A DNA stretch of 18,598 nucleotides from Entrophospora sp. SA101. Its lineage: Eukaryota > Glomeromycota > Glomeromycetes > Entrophosporales > Entrophosporaceae. Numbering within the stretch: position 1 is the first letter of the stretch; each line of letters opens with the position of its first letter. The notes below the pieces were generated by a model. The model searched no databases and had not been told where the DNA came from. It saw only the letters and a program-made list of their open reading frames with translations. Location: NCBI GenBank assembly GCA_958430865.1, contig CAUDNR010004512.1, positions 7,036-25,633 of the forward strand, written 5' to 3'. Below are positions 9,564-18,598 of this stretch, piece by piece. The position numbers and the translations under genes were made by a program.

Positions 9564-9675
9564 ATGGATCAACAATTGAACCGATTCCCACACTTCCTTT
9601 TGACTTATGTTTAGTCGTTTTAGGAATTATATTAATGTTGATGGTAATCGGTGTTGTACATGGACCTGTCTATAT
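9564..9675. repeat. Conserved ~110-bp spacer block (copy 4 of 6)
   Basis: Identical to 517-628. Confidence 0.7.
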
Positions 9676-10208
9676 GGGACCCGGTCACTTTACCAACACC
9701 TACTTTACCGACAGGACACTTTACCGACAACCAACCACTTTATTGACAAGACATTTTACCGACAAGCATAGTGTTAACAATTTGCCAAGGAGTGTGTGAA
9801 GACCTGGATAACTCTATGTAGAAGCTAAAAGTTTGATTTTTTACAGACAAGTTAAATCAACTGTTGATCTTGCCCTACAAATCATTAACTAATACTAATA
9901 ACAAAACTTATTATCCCTACTTTGCATCAACAACCAGTCCGTAAAAACACAATATAGGTACATGTGTAATATTTTTTTTGTCTGACGAAATTGATAAAAA
10001 TTACATATTCGGACTTTAATTGTAAAATAATTAAATCTTTTCTCGCATTTGAATACTTTTTAAACATAATTTCTTGAATTTTTATGAAGAAAAAAAGAAT
10101 AATGATTTGGAATGTTAAACTCACTCCCTTATTATATAAAAAACGCTGAAAATCCCAAATTGCCAAAATAGTTCAAGCAGTTTGGGCTAGAAACCTTACT
10201 TGATTGTC
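9676..10208. mobile_element. Inverted-repeat element, right end missing (second copy)
   Basis: Identical to 629-1161, with the same loss of the right terminal repeat. Confidence 0.5.
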
Positions 10209-10646
10209 ATGACCAACTTATATGTAAGTATTTAATAATAATAAACTTTATGTTATTTAAATGGTCAAAATTATATATTATGTGTATTCTTAACTGCTAC
10301 ATGGCATATTAAAAAATAATCAATAGTTTTTTTATTTACAAATTCAAATTTTTTTAATATAATCTAAAGTATTAATTATCATTCAGCAATAATAATAATT
10401 AGTATAAAGACTAATTTATTATTAATAATAATTATAATGGATGTAGCATGAAGACTAATCTGTTAATATTACTTCCCAATTTAGAATTGGAAAGATTTTT
10501 TATTTTTTATAAAAAAATACAAGTTTCTAAACCATTATTGACTTCTAATATTAATTTTATATGTTAAATAAATAGTTAATTTGTATATTATTTCTAAATA
10601 TAATTTTCCTTCCAATTTATGATGTAATAATTATTATTTAAAAAAA
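10209..10646. other. 3' flank of copy C, no gene
   Basis: Same sequence as 1162-1599 at offset 9047. Non-coding apart from the candidate poly(A) signal. Confidence 0.6.
10499..10504 (-). promoter_or_regulatory. Candidate poly(A) signal of copy C
   Basis: AATAAA on the coding strand about 145 nt after the copy C stop, in sequence matching the copy A flank. Confidence 0.3.
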
Positions 10647-12404
10647 TTATTTTAAGTGACCACCAACATTATTAGATAAGTTATTAGGAACAAATTGAGA
10701 ATTTCTCTGTTGTTGAAATTGTTCTTCATTAGGTATTTCTACAACATCATTTGAAACTGATTTCTTTTTCTTTTGATACAATCTTACAATTATGAACGTT
10801 GCTATTGCTACCACTATTATTCCACATGAAATTGATGATAGTATTACTAATGCAGTGTTTGGTGATGTTGGTGGTGGTGTTGATGTTTCTGATGTTGATG
10901 TTTCTGATGTTGATGTTTCTGATGATAGTGATGGTGATGTTAATGTTGATGTTGATGTTGATGCTGATGTCACTGATGATAATGGCAAGTTTGCCTCTGA
11001 TGCTGAATAACTTGTTTTCCAAGTAAAATCTTTAATATCAAGTATATAAGTATTTGCACTCAATAAAATTGGACTTGAAACATTATTTGTAACATATCCT
11101 ATATATATAATTTTTTATTTTTTGATTAATTAATTTTAGGTTTGAAAGGTCATAAAAATATTATAAAAAATTTACCAAAACATATTATCATTTGATTTCC
11201 TATTAAATTAGCTGTATGTGATCTTAGAGGTGGAGCACGATTAACAGGTGAAAAATCAGGTGCAGACCATTGAAAGGGATTTGTGGTTGTATCCAGTACC
11301 AGAAGTTCAGGAAATGATGTGTTTTCAGGATTTCTTCCACTGCCACCATAAACAATTATCTTTCCATCCTTTGCTATTAATACAATTTTAGTATGATATT
11401 TCCTTTAAAAAAATATTCAAAAAAAAAATTATATAAATTTAAAAGTTAATTACAGAGCACAGTTGAATGACCAGTTCGAGGTTGGATAGATGGTGGACCA
11501 CTTGCTGTCTAAAGTGTAAGAAAAATAAATTAAATATTCTGTTTTTTCTCATCAATAAAATTTAAACATTATACTTTAATTGATTAATATTTACCATAGT
11601 TGACCAAATTGAACTACTTGTATCAAAAATTCTTATCTATAAAATAACATATATAATTCAACTCTAAATATAAAAAGACTATAATCAATGTTCTCTATAT
11701 TAATATGCATGTATAAAAATAATGCATACATTATAAATATCGCTTCCACCAATAATTACAATTCTACCATCAGGTAACAAAGTTGAAGTATGAGATGAAG
11801 CTGGTAATGGTGGATTATTAGAGAAAACTTGATGCCAAGTCAGATCTACTGTATTCAAAGTATACATATCATTAAGAGTTTGAACAGTAGAAGATCCGGT
11901 AAATTCATCTAGTCTTCCACCAAAAATATACATTTTTCCATTACTATCCACAACAACACTACTAGCTCTACGATTAACAGGAGTAACACCAGCTGTCTTT
12001 GGAGCATTCCAAACTTTTGTATTTACATCATATGCATAAAGCAAATTAGTAAAATCATATTTTTTAGAAGTTGGGTTCCTCATAAATCCACCAAATAAAA
12101 AAATAGTTGATTTATTTGATCCACCAACTGCTCCTACAGACCAAGAATTATCCACAGGTATATTGGTGCCATCTACCCATGGTACATTTATAGCACTGAA
12201 ATCATTAGTTAAATCTACATAAAATAATGAATCTGTTGTGCCCTCTGGACTTCCACCTCCAATAATATAAAGCTTATTATCTACCACTACACTAACAGCT
12301 ACATAACGTCTTGCACTAGAGTCAGAAAGCACATTAGTAATAACAAATATTACAATAATAATAAATAATAAATACAATTTGCCATCTTTGAAATTCAGTC
12401 CCAT
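10647..12404 (-). CDS. Kelch-repeat type I membrane protein, array copy C (five exons)
   Basis: Exons are 12404-11730, 11636-11595, 11508-11454, 11373-11176 and 11098-10647, giving 473 residues in an open frame. Exon 1 is 15 nt shorter than in the other copies: a deletion in the loop after the fourth Kelch Gly-Gly leaves SDIYN before the splice donor. The signal peptide covers about residues 1-27. Six Kelch motifs follow, the fifth with TGHST in place of the AYHTA or SYHTA of the others. The stalk (about 359-405) is the longest of the four, with three successive SETST units and a Pro triplet. The transmembrane helix is at about 406-428, then QKKKK. The last 83 residues match copy A because the DNA from 10647 to 10796 matches A's. 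Role as for the other copies: a probable membrane-anchored extracellular propeller, ligand unknown. Confidence 0.88.
10860..10980 (-). repeat. Hexanucleotide repeat encoding the Ser/Thr stalk of copy C
   Basis: This copy has a second-order repeat: a 15-nt unit encoding SETST is present three times in tandem (about 10878-10922), next to the simple Ser-Thr hexamers. It is the longest stalk of the four. Confidence 0.8.
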
Positions 12405-13229
12405 AATTATTTTATTCTAAGCAAATAATTAAAAGGAACTTCAAATGTTTTTGAAAAGAATTAAGATTTAATTTATACATTACTGTTGTCAAACAACAAC
12501 AAAAACATTTTTTGTTTGTCATCTGTAATACAATTATGTCTTGCTTCCTCTGTGTCAATTATTCTTTATGTTATACACCAAATAATCCTATTGAATTATA
12601 TTTAATTTCCTACATTGGCCATTACTCCAACAAAAATAAAGAAATGACAATAAGGTGGAGATGTATAAACACTACCTTGCATTCTTCAATTTAACTTTTG
12701 CTACTATTCATACAATCAACTTGAACACCCTCTGTATTATTAATTAATTAAAGTTTGTGGAATTAACACTAACGAGCAAAAAACAAACCCATTATAAATA
12801 ACCTAATTTTTTGTGACTATATTTTAGGTGTACAGAGTAGTAAACGGAACTTTGGATGTTTCCCATATATCGCTCGATCGACACATCACTTGAATATTAG
12901 TCTTCAAACTTTGTTATTATTGCAGTTTAAAACCCAGTATTAAATGAATCCAGTAAATCTAGTCGAAGGGGTAATTCGGAGCGGGGATAAACAAGTAAAT
13001 TAATATTAATATTAAAGTGCAACATATTAGTGATTGGAAAAGTAAATCCAAATTTAAATTAAATTAAAATAATAAACTTATTATTTTTTTTTTTTTTGAA
13101 GAAATGAAGCGACTATTATTACCAGAAAATTTTGTAAGTCTTCTTGGAACTTTGGATACGCCATACTTTTGATACATAGTTAAATAAATTTCCTAATAAT
13201 AAAAACAATCATAAAAATACAATTCCAAG
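12405..13229. promoter_or_regulatory. Conserved upstream region of copy C
   Basis: Homologous to the other three upstream regions and closest in layout to that of copy A, including the CGATCGACACAT segment that B and D have lost. Confidence 0.45.
12470..12477 (-). promoter_or_regulatory. TATA-like element upstream of copy C
   Basis: TATAAATT on the minus strand, about 66 nt before the ATG at 12404, at the position conserved in all copies. Confidence 0.4.
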
Positions 13230-13356
13230 GTGAACCCATCAAAGAAACTAACAATCTTTCATTTTTCAAGGATGGGATATTTTGTTTTTTTTATAACTCC
13301 ACCAATCAAAGGGATTGCAACCAGATTCATCTTTAATACTCGCTGATTTCATCCAA
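13230..13356 (-). pseudogene. hAT transposase C-terminal relic, copy C spacer
   Basis: The most decayed of the four relics: a deletion removes most of the LAPNE segment, and the acidic segment has lost further bases. The words for WW and KYPIL are still readable on the minus strand. Confidence 0.5.
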
Positions 13357-13419
13357 AGATGTATTTAAACTTCTTCAAATTAATTGTTAATCATAATTGT
13401 AATAGGTGTGCTAAATTCA

Positions 13420-13532
13420 TTCATGGATCAACAATTAAACCAATTCCACACTTCTTTTGACTTATGTTTAGTCGTTTTAGGAATTATATTAATGTTGATA
13501 GTAATCGGTGTTGTACATGGACATGTCTATAT
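13420..13532. repeat. Conserved ~110-bp spacer block (copy 5 of 6)
   Basis: Here the plus strand happens to be open across the block and into the inverted-repeat element (13384-13599, hydrophobic centre). The frame is broken in the other copies, so it is listed as a repeat. Confidence 0.7.
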
Positions 13533-14062
13533 GGGACCTGATCACTTTACCGACACCCACTTTACCGACAGGTCACTTTACCGACAAGCGTTGTGTTAAC
13601 AATTTGCCAAGGAGTGTGTGAAAACCTGGATAACTCTATGTAGAAGCTAAAGTTTGATTTTTTTACAGACAAGTTAAGTCACTGTTGACCTTGCCCTACA
13701 AATCATTAACTAATAACACAACTTATTGTCACCAAAACCAATCCATGAAAATATAATATAGTTACATGTGTAATATTTTTTTTTTGTCTGACTAAATTGA
13801 TAAAAATCGCATATTCGGACTTCGTGTAATTTTTAATTTTTAAATAAATAAAATAATTAAATCTTTTCTCGCATTTGAATACTTTTTAAATATAATTTTC
13901 TTGAATTTTTATGAAGAAAAAAGATAATGATTTGGAATGTTGAATTCACACCCTTATTATATAAAAAACGTTGAAAAGCCCAAATTGCCAAAATAGCTTG
14001 AGCTTTGAGAAACAGTTTGGGCTAGAAACCTTACTTGATTGTCGGTAAAGTGACCCAGACCC
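13533..14062. mobile_element. Complete 530-bp inverted-repeat element
   Basis: Left end GGGACCTGATCACTTTACC followed by two more ACTTTACCGACA units; right end at 14039-14062 is the inverted counterpart, identical to that at 5087-5109. ATAT flanks both ends. It lacks the nested foldback seen in the 4469-5109 copy. Confidence 0.55.
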
Positions 14063-14213
14063 ATATTTTAATTGATTTCACAACTTCTCAATTTTATTCT
14101 TAGCTAAATTCAGTTTGTGTGCCTCGCTACTAAAAAAATTATATTAATAAACTTATAATGGTATCCATCACAAGTTTTCCAATTTTGTGTATCAAAGTTG
14201 TTGAATAATATCA

Positions 14214-14937
14214 AAAGAATTTTACATGACTCATGTTGACTAGAAATTACTTGAAAATAATTCTACATGGAAGGTTTAAATAATGATGAAAGAATACATT
14301 AATTAGTATAATTTAGGATTTTAAAGAAATCGGAGAACTAGATGATAGATAGAACCTCTAAAATGTATAAATACGTTGTAAATTTCTCTTTCATGTAATC
14401 TTTAGTTAGTTAACTCAAAGTTTTTTTAGTAAACTCAAATATTATTATAAATAAACCTTGACCTTGACCTTGACCTTGTTAACTTCAAACATTATATTTT
14501 CGAAATGATAATAAATCTATCCCTAACTACGAATTTATACTAATACCGTGCATAATTATTTTCTCTTATTTATATTTGTTTTTATTAATGTTATTATTTT
14601 TTATTTCTTTTCTTTTCTTTTAGTGCTTTTAGTGAGGTCAGTTAAGAGACTGGATCATAAATATAAATAATCAGTGTAAAAGTATCACGGCGGATACTTG
14701 AGATATTATAAATATCATTGAGACATGCCGGCTCAGGCAGATAACAAAGAACTGCCGAGAAAACGTTACCGGAAGGGAAGTAAGGAAACTTGCCCTGTGA
14801 ACAATTAAATAGCTTAAGCACTATAGTGAGAGAAAGTAATCAAAGAATTAAATAATTGGATACTGCCATAAGAAGGGATAAATAATATTTTAACCAAATC
14901 AAGAGATTTGTGTGAGACGCGGAATTTTGATCTCACA
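14214..14937. mobile_element. 724-bp insertion with retroelement-like signals
   Basis: Homology with the A-B spacer stops at 14213 and resumes at 14938. The insert holds TATAAATA (14366-14373), AATAAA (14450-14455), four tandem copies of a CCTTGA unit (14456-14478), a pyrimidine tract ending in TTTTAG near 14620, a 27-codon frame starting at 14725, and an 8-bp perfect hairpin (14910-14917 with 14931-14938). A TATA box followed 80 bp later by AATAAA recalls a compact LTR, but no clear terminal repeats or target duplication were found. It is also richer in GC after 14680 than the surroundings. Confidence 0.4.
14725..14808 (+). other. Short frame in insertion, possible truncated ORF start
   Basis: ATG followed by 27 codons (MPAQADNKELPRKRYRKG and nine more) and TAA. 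Basic residues cluster in KRYRK, and base use is less AT-rich than nearby. No family was recognised. It may be the broken N-terminus of a mobile-element protein or a chance frame. Confidence 0.2.
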
Positions 14938-15289
14938 CTGTTTAAACAATCTGAATGCTATTTTTTCAGTTAATACATGGCATGTTAAAAAAATAATCAA
15001 CAATTTTTTTTAATATAGTCATTCAGCAATAATAATAATTAGTATAAAAACTAATTGATGTAGCATGAAGACTAATCTGTTAATATTACTTTCCCAATTT
15101 AAAATTATAAAATAATTTTCAGTTTTTTATTTTTATAAAAAAATACAAGTTTCTAAGCTATTACTGATTTCTAATATTAATTTTATATGTTAAATAAATA
15201 GTTGATTTGTATATTATTTCTAAATATAATTTTCCTTCTAGAACTCAATTAATGATGTAAAATAAAAATTATTATTTAAAAAAATTATT
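14938..15289. other. 3' flank of copy D, no gene
   Basis: Matches 5751-6102 at offset 9187 with very few substitutions (one in the word CATGGCAT). Non-coding. Confidence 0.6.
15126..15131 (-). promoter_or_regulatory. Candidate poly(A) signal of copy D
   Basis: AATAAA on the coding strand about 160 nt after the copy D stop, matching copy B. Confidence 0.3.
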
Positions 15290-17026
15290 TTAAGTGCCAC
15301 CAACATTATTAGATAAGGCATTAGGAACAATTTGAGAATCTCTGTATTGTTGAACTTGTTCTTCATTAGGTATTTCTACAACATCATTTGAAATTGATTT
15401 CTTTTTCTTTTGATACAATCTTACAATTATGAATGTTGTTATTGCTGCCACTATTATTCCACATGAAATTGATGATAGTACTAATGCAGTGTTTGATGAT
15501 GTTGGTGATGTTGATGTTTCTGATGATAGTGATGGTGATGTTGATGTTGATGTTGATGTTGACATTGATGTTGATGTTGATGTCACTGATGATAATGGTG
15601 AGTTTGCCTCGGATGCTGAATAACTTTTTTTCCAAGTATAATCTTTAATATCAAGTATATAAGTATTTGCACTCAATAAAAGTGGATTTGAAACATTATT
15701 TGTAACATATCCTATATATATAATTTTTATTTTTTGATTAATTAATTTTAGGTTTCAAAGGTCATAAAAATATTATAAAAAATTTACCAAAACATATTAT
15801 CATTTGATTTCCTATTAAATTAGCTGCATGTGATATTAGAGGTGGAGCACGATTAACAGGTGAAAAATTAGGTGCAGACCATTGAAAGGTATTTGTGGTT
15901 GTATCCAGTACCAGAAGTTCAGGAAATGATGTGGTTTCTAGAGGATATCCACTACCACCATAAACAATTATCTTTCCATCCTTTGCTATACAATATATAT
16001 GGTTTTAGCATGGTATTTCTTTTAAAAAAACATTTAAAATTAAAAAAATTAATTACAAAGTACAGCTGTATGATAAGCTCGAGGTTGGATAGATGGTGGA
16101 CCACTTGCTGTCTAAATTTCATCCAAGTGTAAGAAAATAAATTAAATATTCTGTTTTTTTCTCATCAATAAAATTTAAACATTATACTTTAATTGATTAA
16201 TATTTACCATAGTTGACCAAATTGAACTATTTGTATCAAAAATTTTTATCTATAAAATAAACATATAATTCAACTATAAATATTTTACTTTATTAAAAAA
16301 ACTATAATCAATGTTTTCTATAAAAATAATGCATACTTTATGCATGTCAACTAGAGTTTCCTCATTTCCACCAATAATTACAATTCTACCATCAGGCAAT
16401 AAAGTTGAAGTATGATCCCGAGTTGGTAATGGTGGATTATTTGAGAAAATTTGATGCCAAGTCAGGTCTACTGTATTCAAAGTGTATATGTCATTAAGAT
16501 GTTGAACAGTAGAAGATCCGGTAAGTTCATCTGCTTGCCCACCAAAAATATACATTTTTCCATTACTATCCACAACAACACTACTAACTCTACGATTCAT
16601 GGGAGTAATACCAGTTGTTTTTGGAGCATTCCAAACTTTTGTATTTACATCATATGCATAAAGCAAATTAGTAAAATCAAGTTTTTTAGAAGTTGGATTT
16701 ACCATAGCTCCACCAAATAAAAAAATAGTTGATTTATTTGATCCACCAACTGTTCCTACAGACCAAGAAATTCTTACAGGTATATTAGTGCCATCTACCC
16801 ATGGTACATTTATAGCACTGAAATCATTAGTTAAATCTACATAAAATAATGAATCTGTTGAGCTTTCTAGATTTCGACCTCCAACAATGTAAAGCTTATT
16901 ATCTACCACTACACTAACAGCTACACAACGTCTTTCACTAGAGTCAGAAAGCACATTAGTAATAATAAATATTACAATAATAATAAATATCAAATACAAT
17001 TTTCCATTTTTGAAATTCAGACCCAT
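15290..17026 (-). CDS. Kelch-repeat type I membrane protein, array copy D (five exons, mosaic)
   Basis: Exons are 17026-16337, 16249-16208, 16111-16057, 15985-15788 and 15711-15290, giving 468 residues. Exons 1 and 5 encode exactly the same residues as copy B; one silent difference was seen in exon 1. Exon 4 differs: GYPLETT follows the fifth Kelch Gly-Gly where B has GDPEIT, NTF replaces NPF, PNF replaces PDF, and LISHAAN replaces LRSHTAN. Introns 2 and 3 also differ from B, including a 10-bp insertion just 5' of the exon 3 acceptor. The frame stays open, so the mosaic is probably functional. Signal peptide, propeller, stalk, transmembrane helix (about 404-425) and the short GGT terminus are as in B. 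Expected role: surface protein with a beta-propeller ectodomain of unknown ligand. Confidence 0.87.
15492..15596 (-). repeat. Hexanucleotide repeat encoding the Ser/Thr stalk of copy D
   Basis: Encodes the same residues as the copy B tract, including the Met-introducing interruption, which shows recent common origin of B and D at this locus. Confidence 0.8.
15827..16186. other. Foreign patch in copy D (exons 3-4 and introns 2-3)
   Basis: Outside this stretch D is almost identical to B; inside it, substitutions and indels are frequent. The sequence is not copied from A, B or C as a whole, so the donor is another family member outside the window. Confidence 0.65.
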
Positions 17027-17753
17027 AATTATTTTATTCTAAGCAAATAATTAAAAGGAACTTCAAATGTTTTTGAAAAGAATTAAGTTTTAATTTATAC
17101 ATTACTGTTGTCAAACAACAACAAAATCATTTTTTGATTGTCATCTGTAATACAATTATGTCTTGCTTCCTCTGTGTCAATTATTCTTTATGTTATACAC
17201 CATTGAATTTATATTTGATTTCCAACAAAAATAAAGAAATGACAATAAGGCGAAGATGTATAAATACCACCTTGCATATTTCAAATTAACTTTTGCTACT
17301 ATTCATACGATCAATTTGAACACCCTCTGTATTATTAATTAATTAAAGTTTTGTGCAATTAACACTGACGAGTGAAAAACAAACCCATTATAAATAACCT
17401 AATTTTTTGTGACTATATTTTAGGTGTACAGAGTAGTAAGCGGAGATTTGGATGGTTCCCATATATCGCTCATTTGAATATTAGTCTTCAAGCTTCGTTA
17501 TTATTGCAGTTTAAAACCCAGTATTAAATGAATCCAGTAAATCCAGTCAAAGGGATGATTTGGAGTGGGTTAAACAAGTAAAATTAATATTAAAGTATAA
17601 CATATTAGTGATTGGAAAAGCAAATCCAAATTTAAATCAAATTAAAATAATAAACTTGTTAATTATTTTTTGAAGAAATGAAGCGACTATTATTACCGGA
17701 AAATTTTGTAAGTCTTCTTGGAACTCCGGATACGCCATACTTTTGATATATAG
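17027..17753. promoter_or_regulatory. Conserved upstream region of copy D
   Basis: Nearly identical to 7827-8552, except that 17361-17425 carries the version found upstream of copy A. Confidence 0.45.
17092..17099 (-). promoter_or_regulatory. TATA-like element upstream of copy D
   Basis: TATAAATT on the minus strand, about 66 nt before the ATG at 17026, at the position conserved in all copies. Confidence 0.4.
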
Positions 17754-17946
17754 TTAAATAAATGTCCTAATAATAAAAACAATCACAAAAATACAATTCC
17801 AAGGTGAACCCACCAAAGATACTAACAAACTTTCATTTGGAGCAAGTTTTGCAAGGATGGGATATTTTGTTTTTTTATAACTCCACCAATCAAAGGGATT
17901 GCAACTAAATTCATCTTCTTTAATACTCGCTGATTTCATCCAAAGA
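17754..17946 (-). pseudogene. hAT transposase C-terminal relic, copy D spacer
   Basis: Same 61-codon frame as at 8553-8738, with the NPFDWW and KYPILAKLA motifs of the hAT dimerisation domain and the same frame damage upstream. Confidence 0.6.
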
Positions 17947-18011
17947 TGTATTGTGACTTCATCAAATTAATTTCTAATTATAATTGTAATAGATTTGGAG
18001 GTGTGCTAAAT

Positions 18012-18119
18012 TCATTCATGGATCAACAATTCACACTTCCTTTGACCTATGTTTAGTCGTTTTTTAGGAATTATATTAATGTTGATAGCAATTGGTGTTG
18101 TACATGGACATGTCTATAT
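18012..18119. repeat. Conserved ~110-bp spacer block (copy 6 of 6)
   Basis: Starts as the B version (8812-8918) and becomes identical to the 4362-4468 version from about 18047. Confidence 0.7.
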
Positions 18120-18586
18120 GGGACCCGGTCACTTTACCGACAAGCATTGTGTTAACAATTTCCCAAGGAGTGTGTGAAGACCTGGATAACTCTATGTAGA
18201 AGCTAAAAGTTTGATTTTTTACAGACAAGTTAAATCAACTGTTGATCTTGCCCTACAAATCATTAACTAATACTAATAACAAAACTTATTATCCCTACTT
18301 TGCATCAACAACCAGTCCGTAAAAACACAATATAGGTACATGTGTAATATTTTTTTTGTCTGACGAAATTGATAAAAATTACATATTCGGACTTTAATTG
18401 TAAAATAATTAAATCTTTTCTCGCATTTGAATACTTTTTAAACATAATTTCTTGAATTTTTATGAAGAAAAAAAGAATAATGATTTGGAATGTTAAACTC
18501 ACTCCCTTATTATATAAAAAACGCTGAAAATCCCAAATTGCCAAAATAGTTCAAGCAGTTTGGGCTAGAAACCTTACTTGATTGTC
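18120..18586. mobile_element. Inverted-repeat element, right end missing (third copy)
   Basis: The left part follows 4469-4555; from about 18215 it follows 790-1161, including the loss of the right terminal repeat. The last bases of the window continue like 1162-1173, so a further array unit probably lies to the right. Confidence 0.5.
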
Positions 18587-18598
18587 ATGACCAACTTA

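Noticed and set aside
13420..13500. Possible BED-finger-like reading (KTTKHKSKEVWNWFN) on the minus strand, upstream of the hAT relic
   Set aside because: The order would suit an internally deleted hAT element, but no zinc-binding Cys/His pattern is visible and other copies read differently.
13384..13599. 71-codon plus-strand frame with a hydrophobic centre
   Set aside because: It crosses the spacer block and the start of the inverted-repeat element, and the frame is broken by indels in the other five copies of the block.
14910..14938. Hairpin at the end of the insertion as a Helitron terminus
   Set aside because: The sequence after the stem is TGTTTAAAC, without the CTRR end a Helitron needs, and the left boundary does not start with TC.
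15872..16132. 86-codon plus-strand frame opposite exons 3-4 of copy D
   Set aside because: Antisense to the Kelch exons and across introns; the frame is not kept in A, B or C.

Overview
The window is eukaryotic, very AT-rich nuclear DNA. It has short introns of 70 to 102 nt with GT-AG ends, TATA-like upstream elements, many degenerate transposon pieces and genes split by very small exons. The coding style (secreted Kelch proteins with Asn/Ser/Thr-rich tails, a protein-kinase relic of the kind expanded in Glomeromycotina, extreme AT content) suggests an arbuscular mycorrhizal fungus such as Rhizophagus. That assignment is inferred from sequence style and was not searched.

The backbone is a head-to-tail array of four paralogous genes, all on the minus strand, with start codons at 3344, 7826, 12404 and 17026 (period about 4.5 to 4.6 kb). 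Here they are called copies A (1600-3344), B (6103-7826), C (10647-12404) and D (15290-17026). Each can be assembled by hand into five exons with consistent phases and no internal stop, giving proteins of 468, 467, 473 and 468 residues. Each protein has a signal peptide, six Kelch motifs (a beta-propeller ectodomain), a Ser/Thr-rich stalk encoded by a hexanucleotide repeat, one transmembrane helix followed by a Lys run, and a tail of about 45 residues. This is the plan of a type I single-pass surface protein. The ORF that looks like a separate 130-residue gene near each stop codon is only the last exon.

The copies are mosaics. Positions 1-1749 match 9048-10796 (no difference seen by eye), ending inside the last exon. 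Copies B and D are nearly identical over most of their length, but D carries a foreign patch over exon 4 and adjacent introns, plus short A-like patches upstream. Differences between copies cluster in the loops after each Kelch Gly-Gly pair and in the residues just before each Kelch motif. In the Kelch fold both sets lie on one face of the propeller.

The spacers hold a repeated set of parts: a degenerate hAT-transposase C-terminal relic upstream of each gene, a conserved block of about 110 bp, and an inverted-repeat element rich in the motif ACTTTACCGACA. In some spacers there is also a 96-bp foldback element, a protein-kinase relic, or a 724-bp insertion with retroelement-like signals. No tRNA, rRNA, CRISPR or prokaryotic feature was seen.
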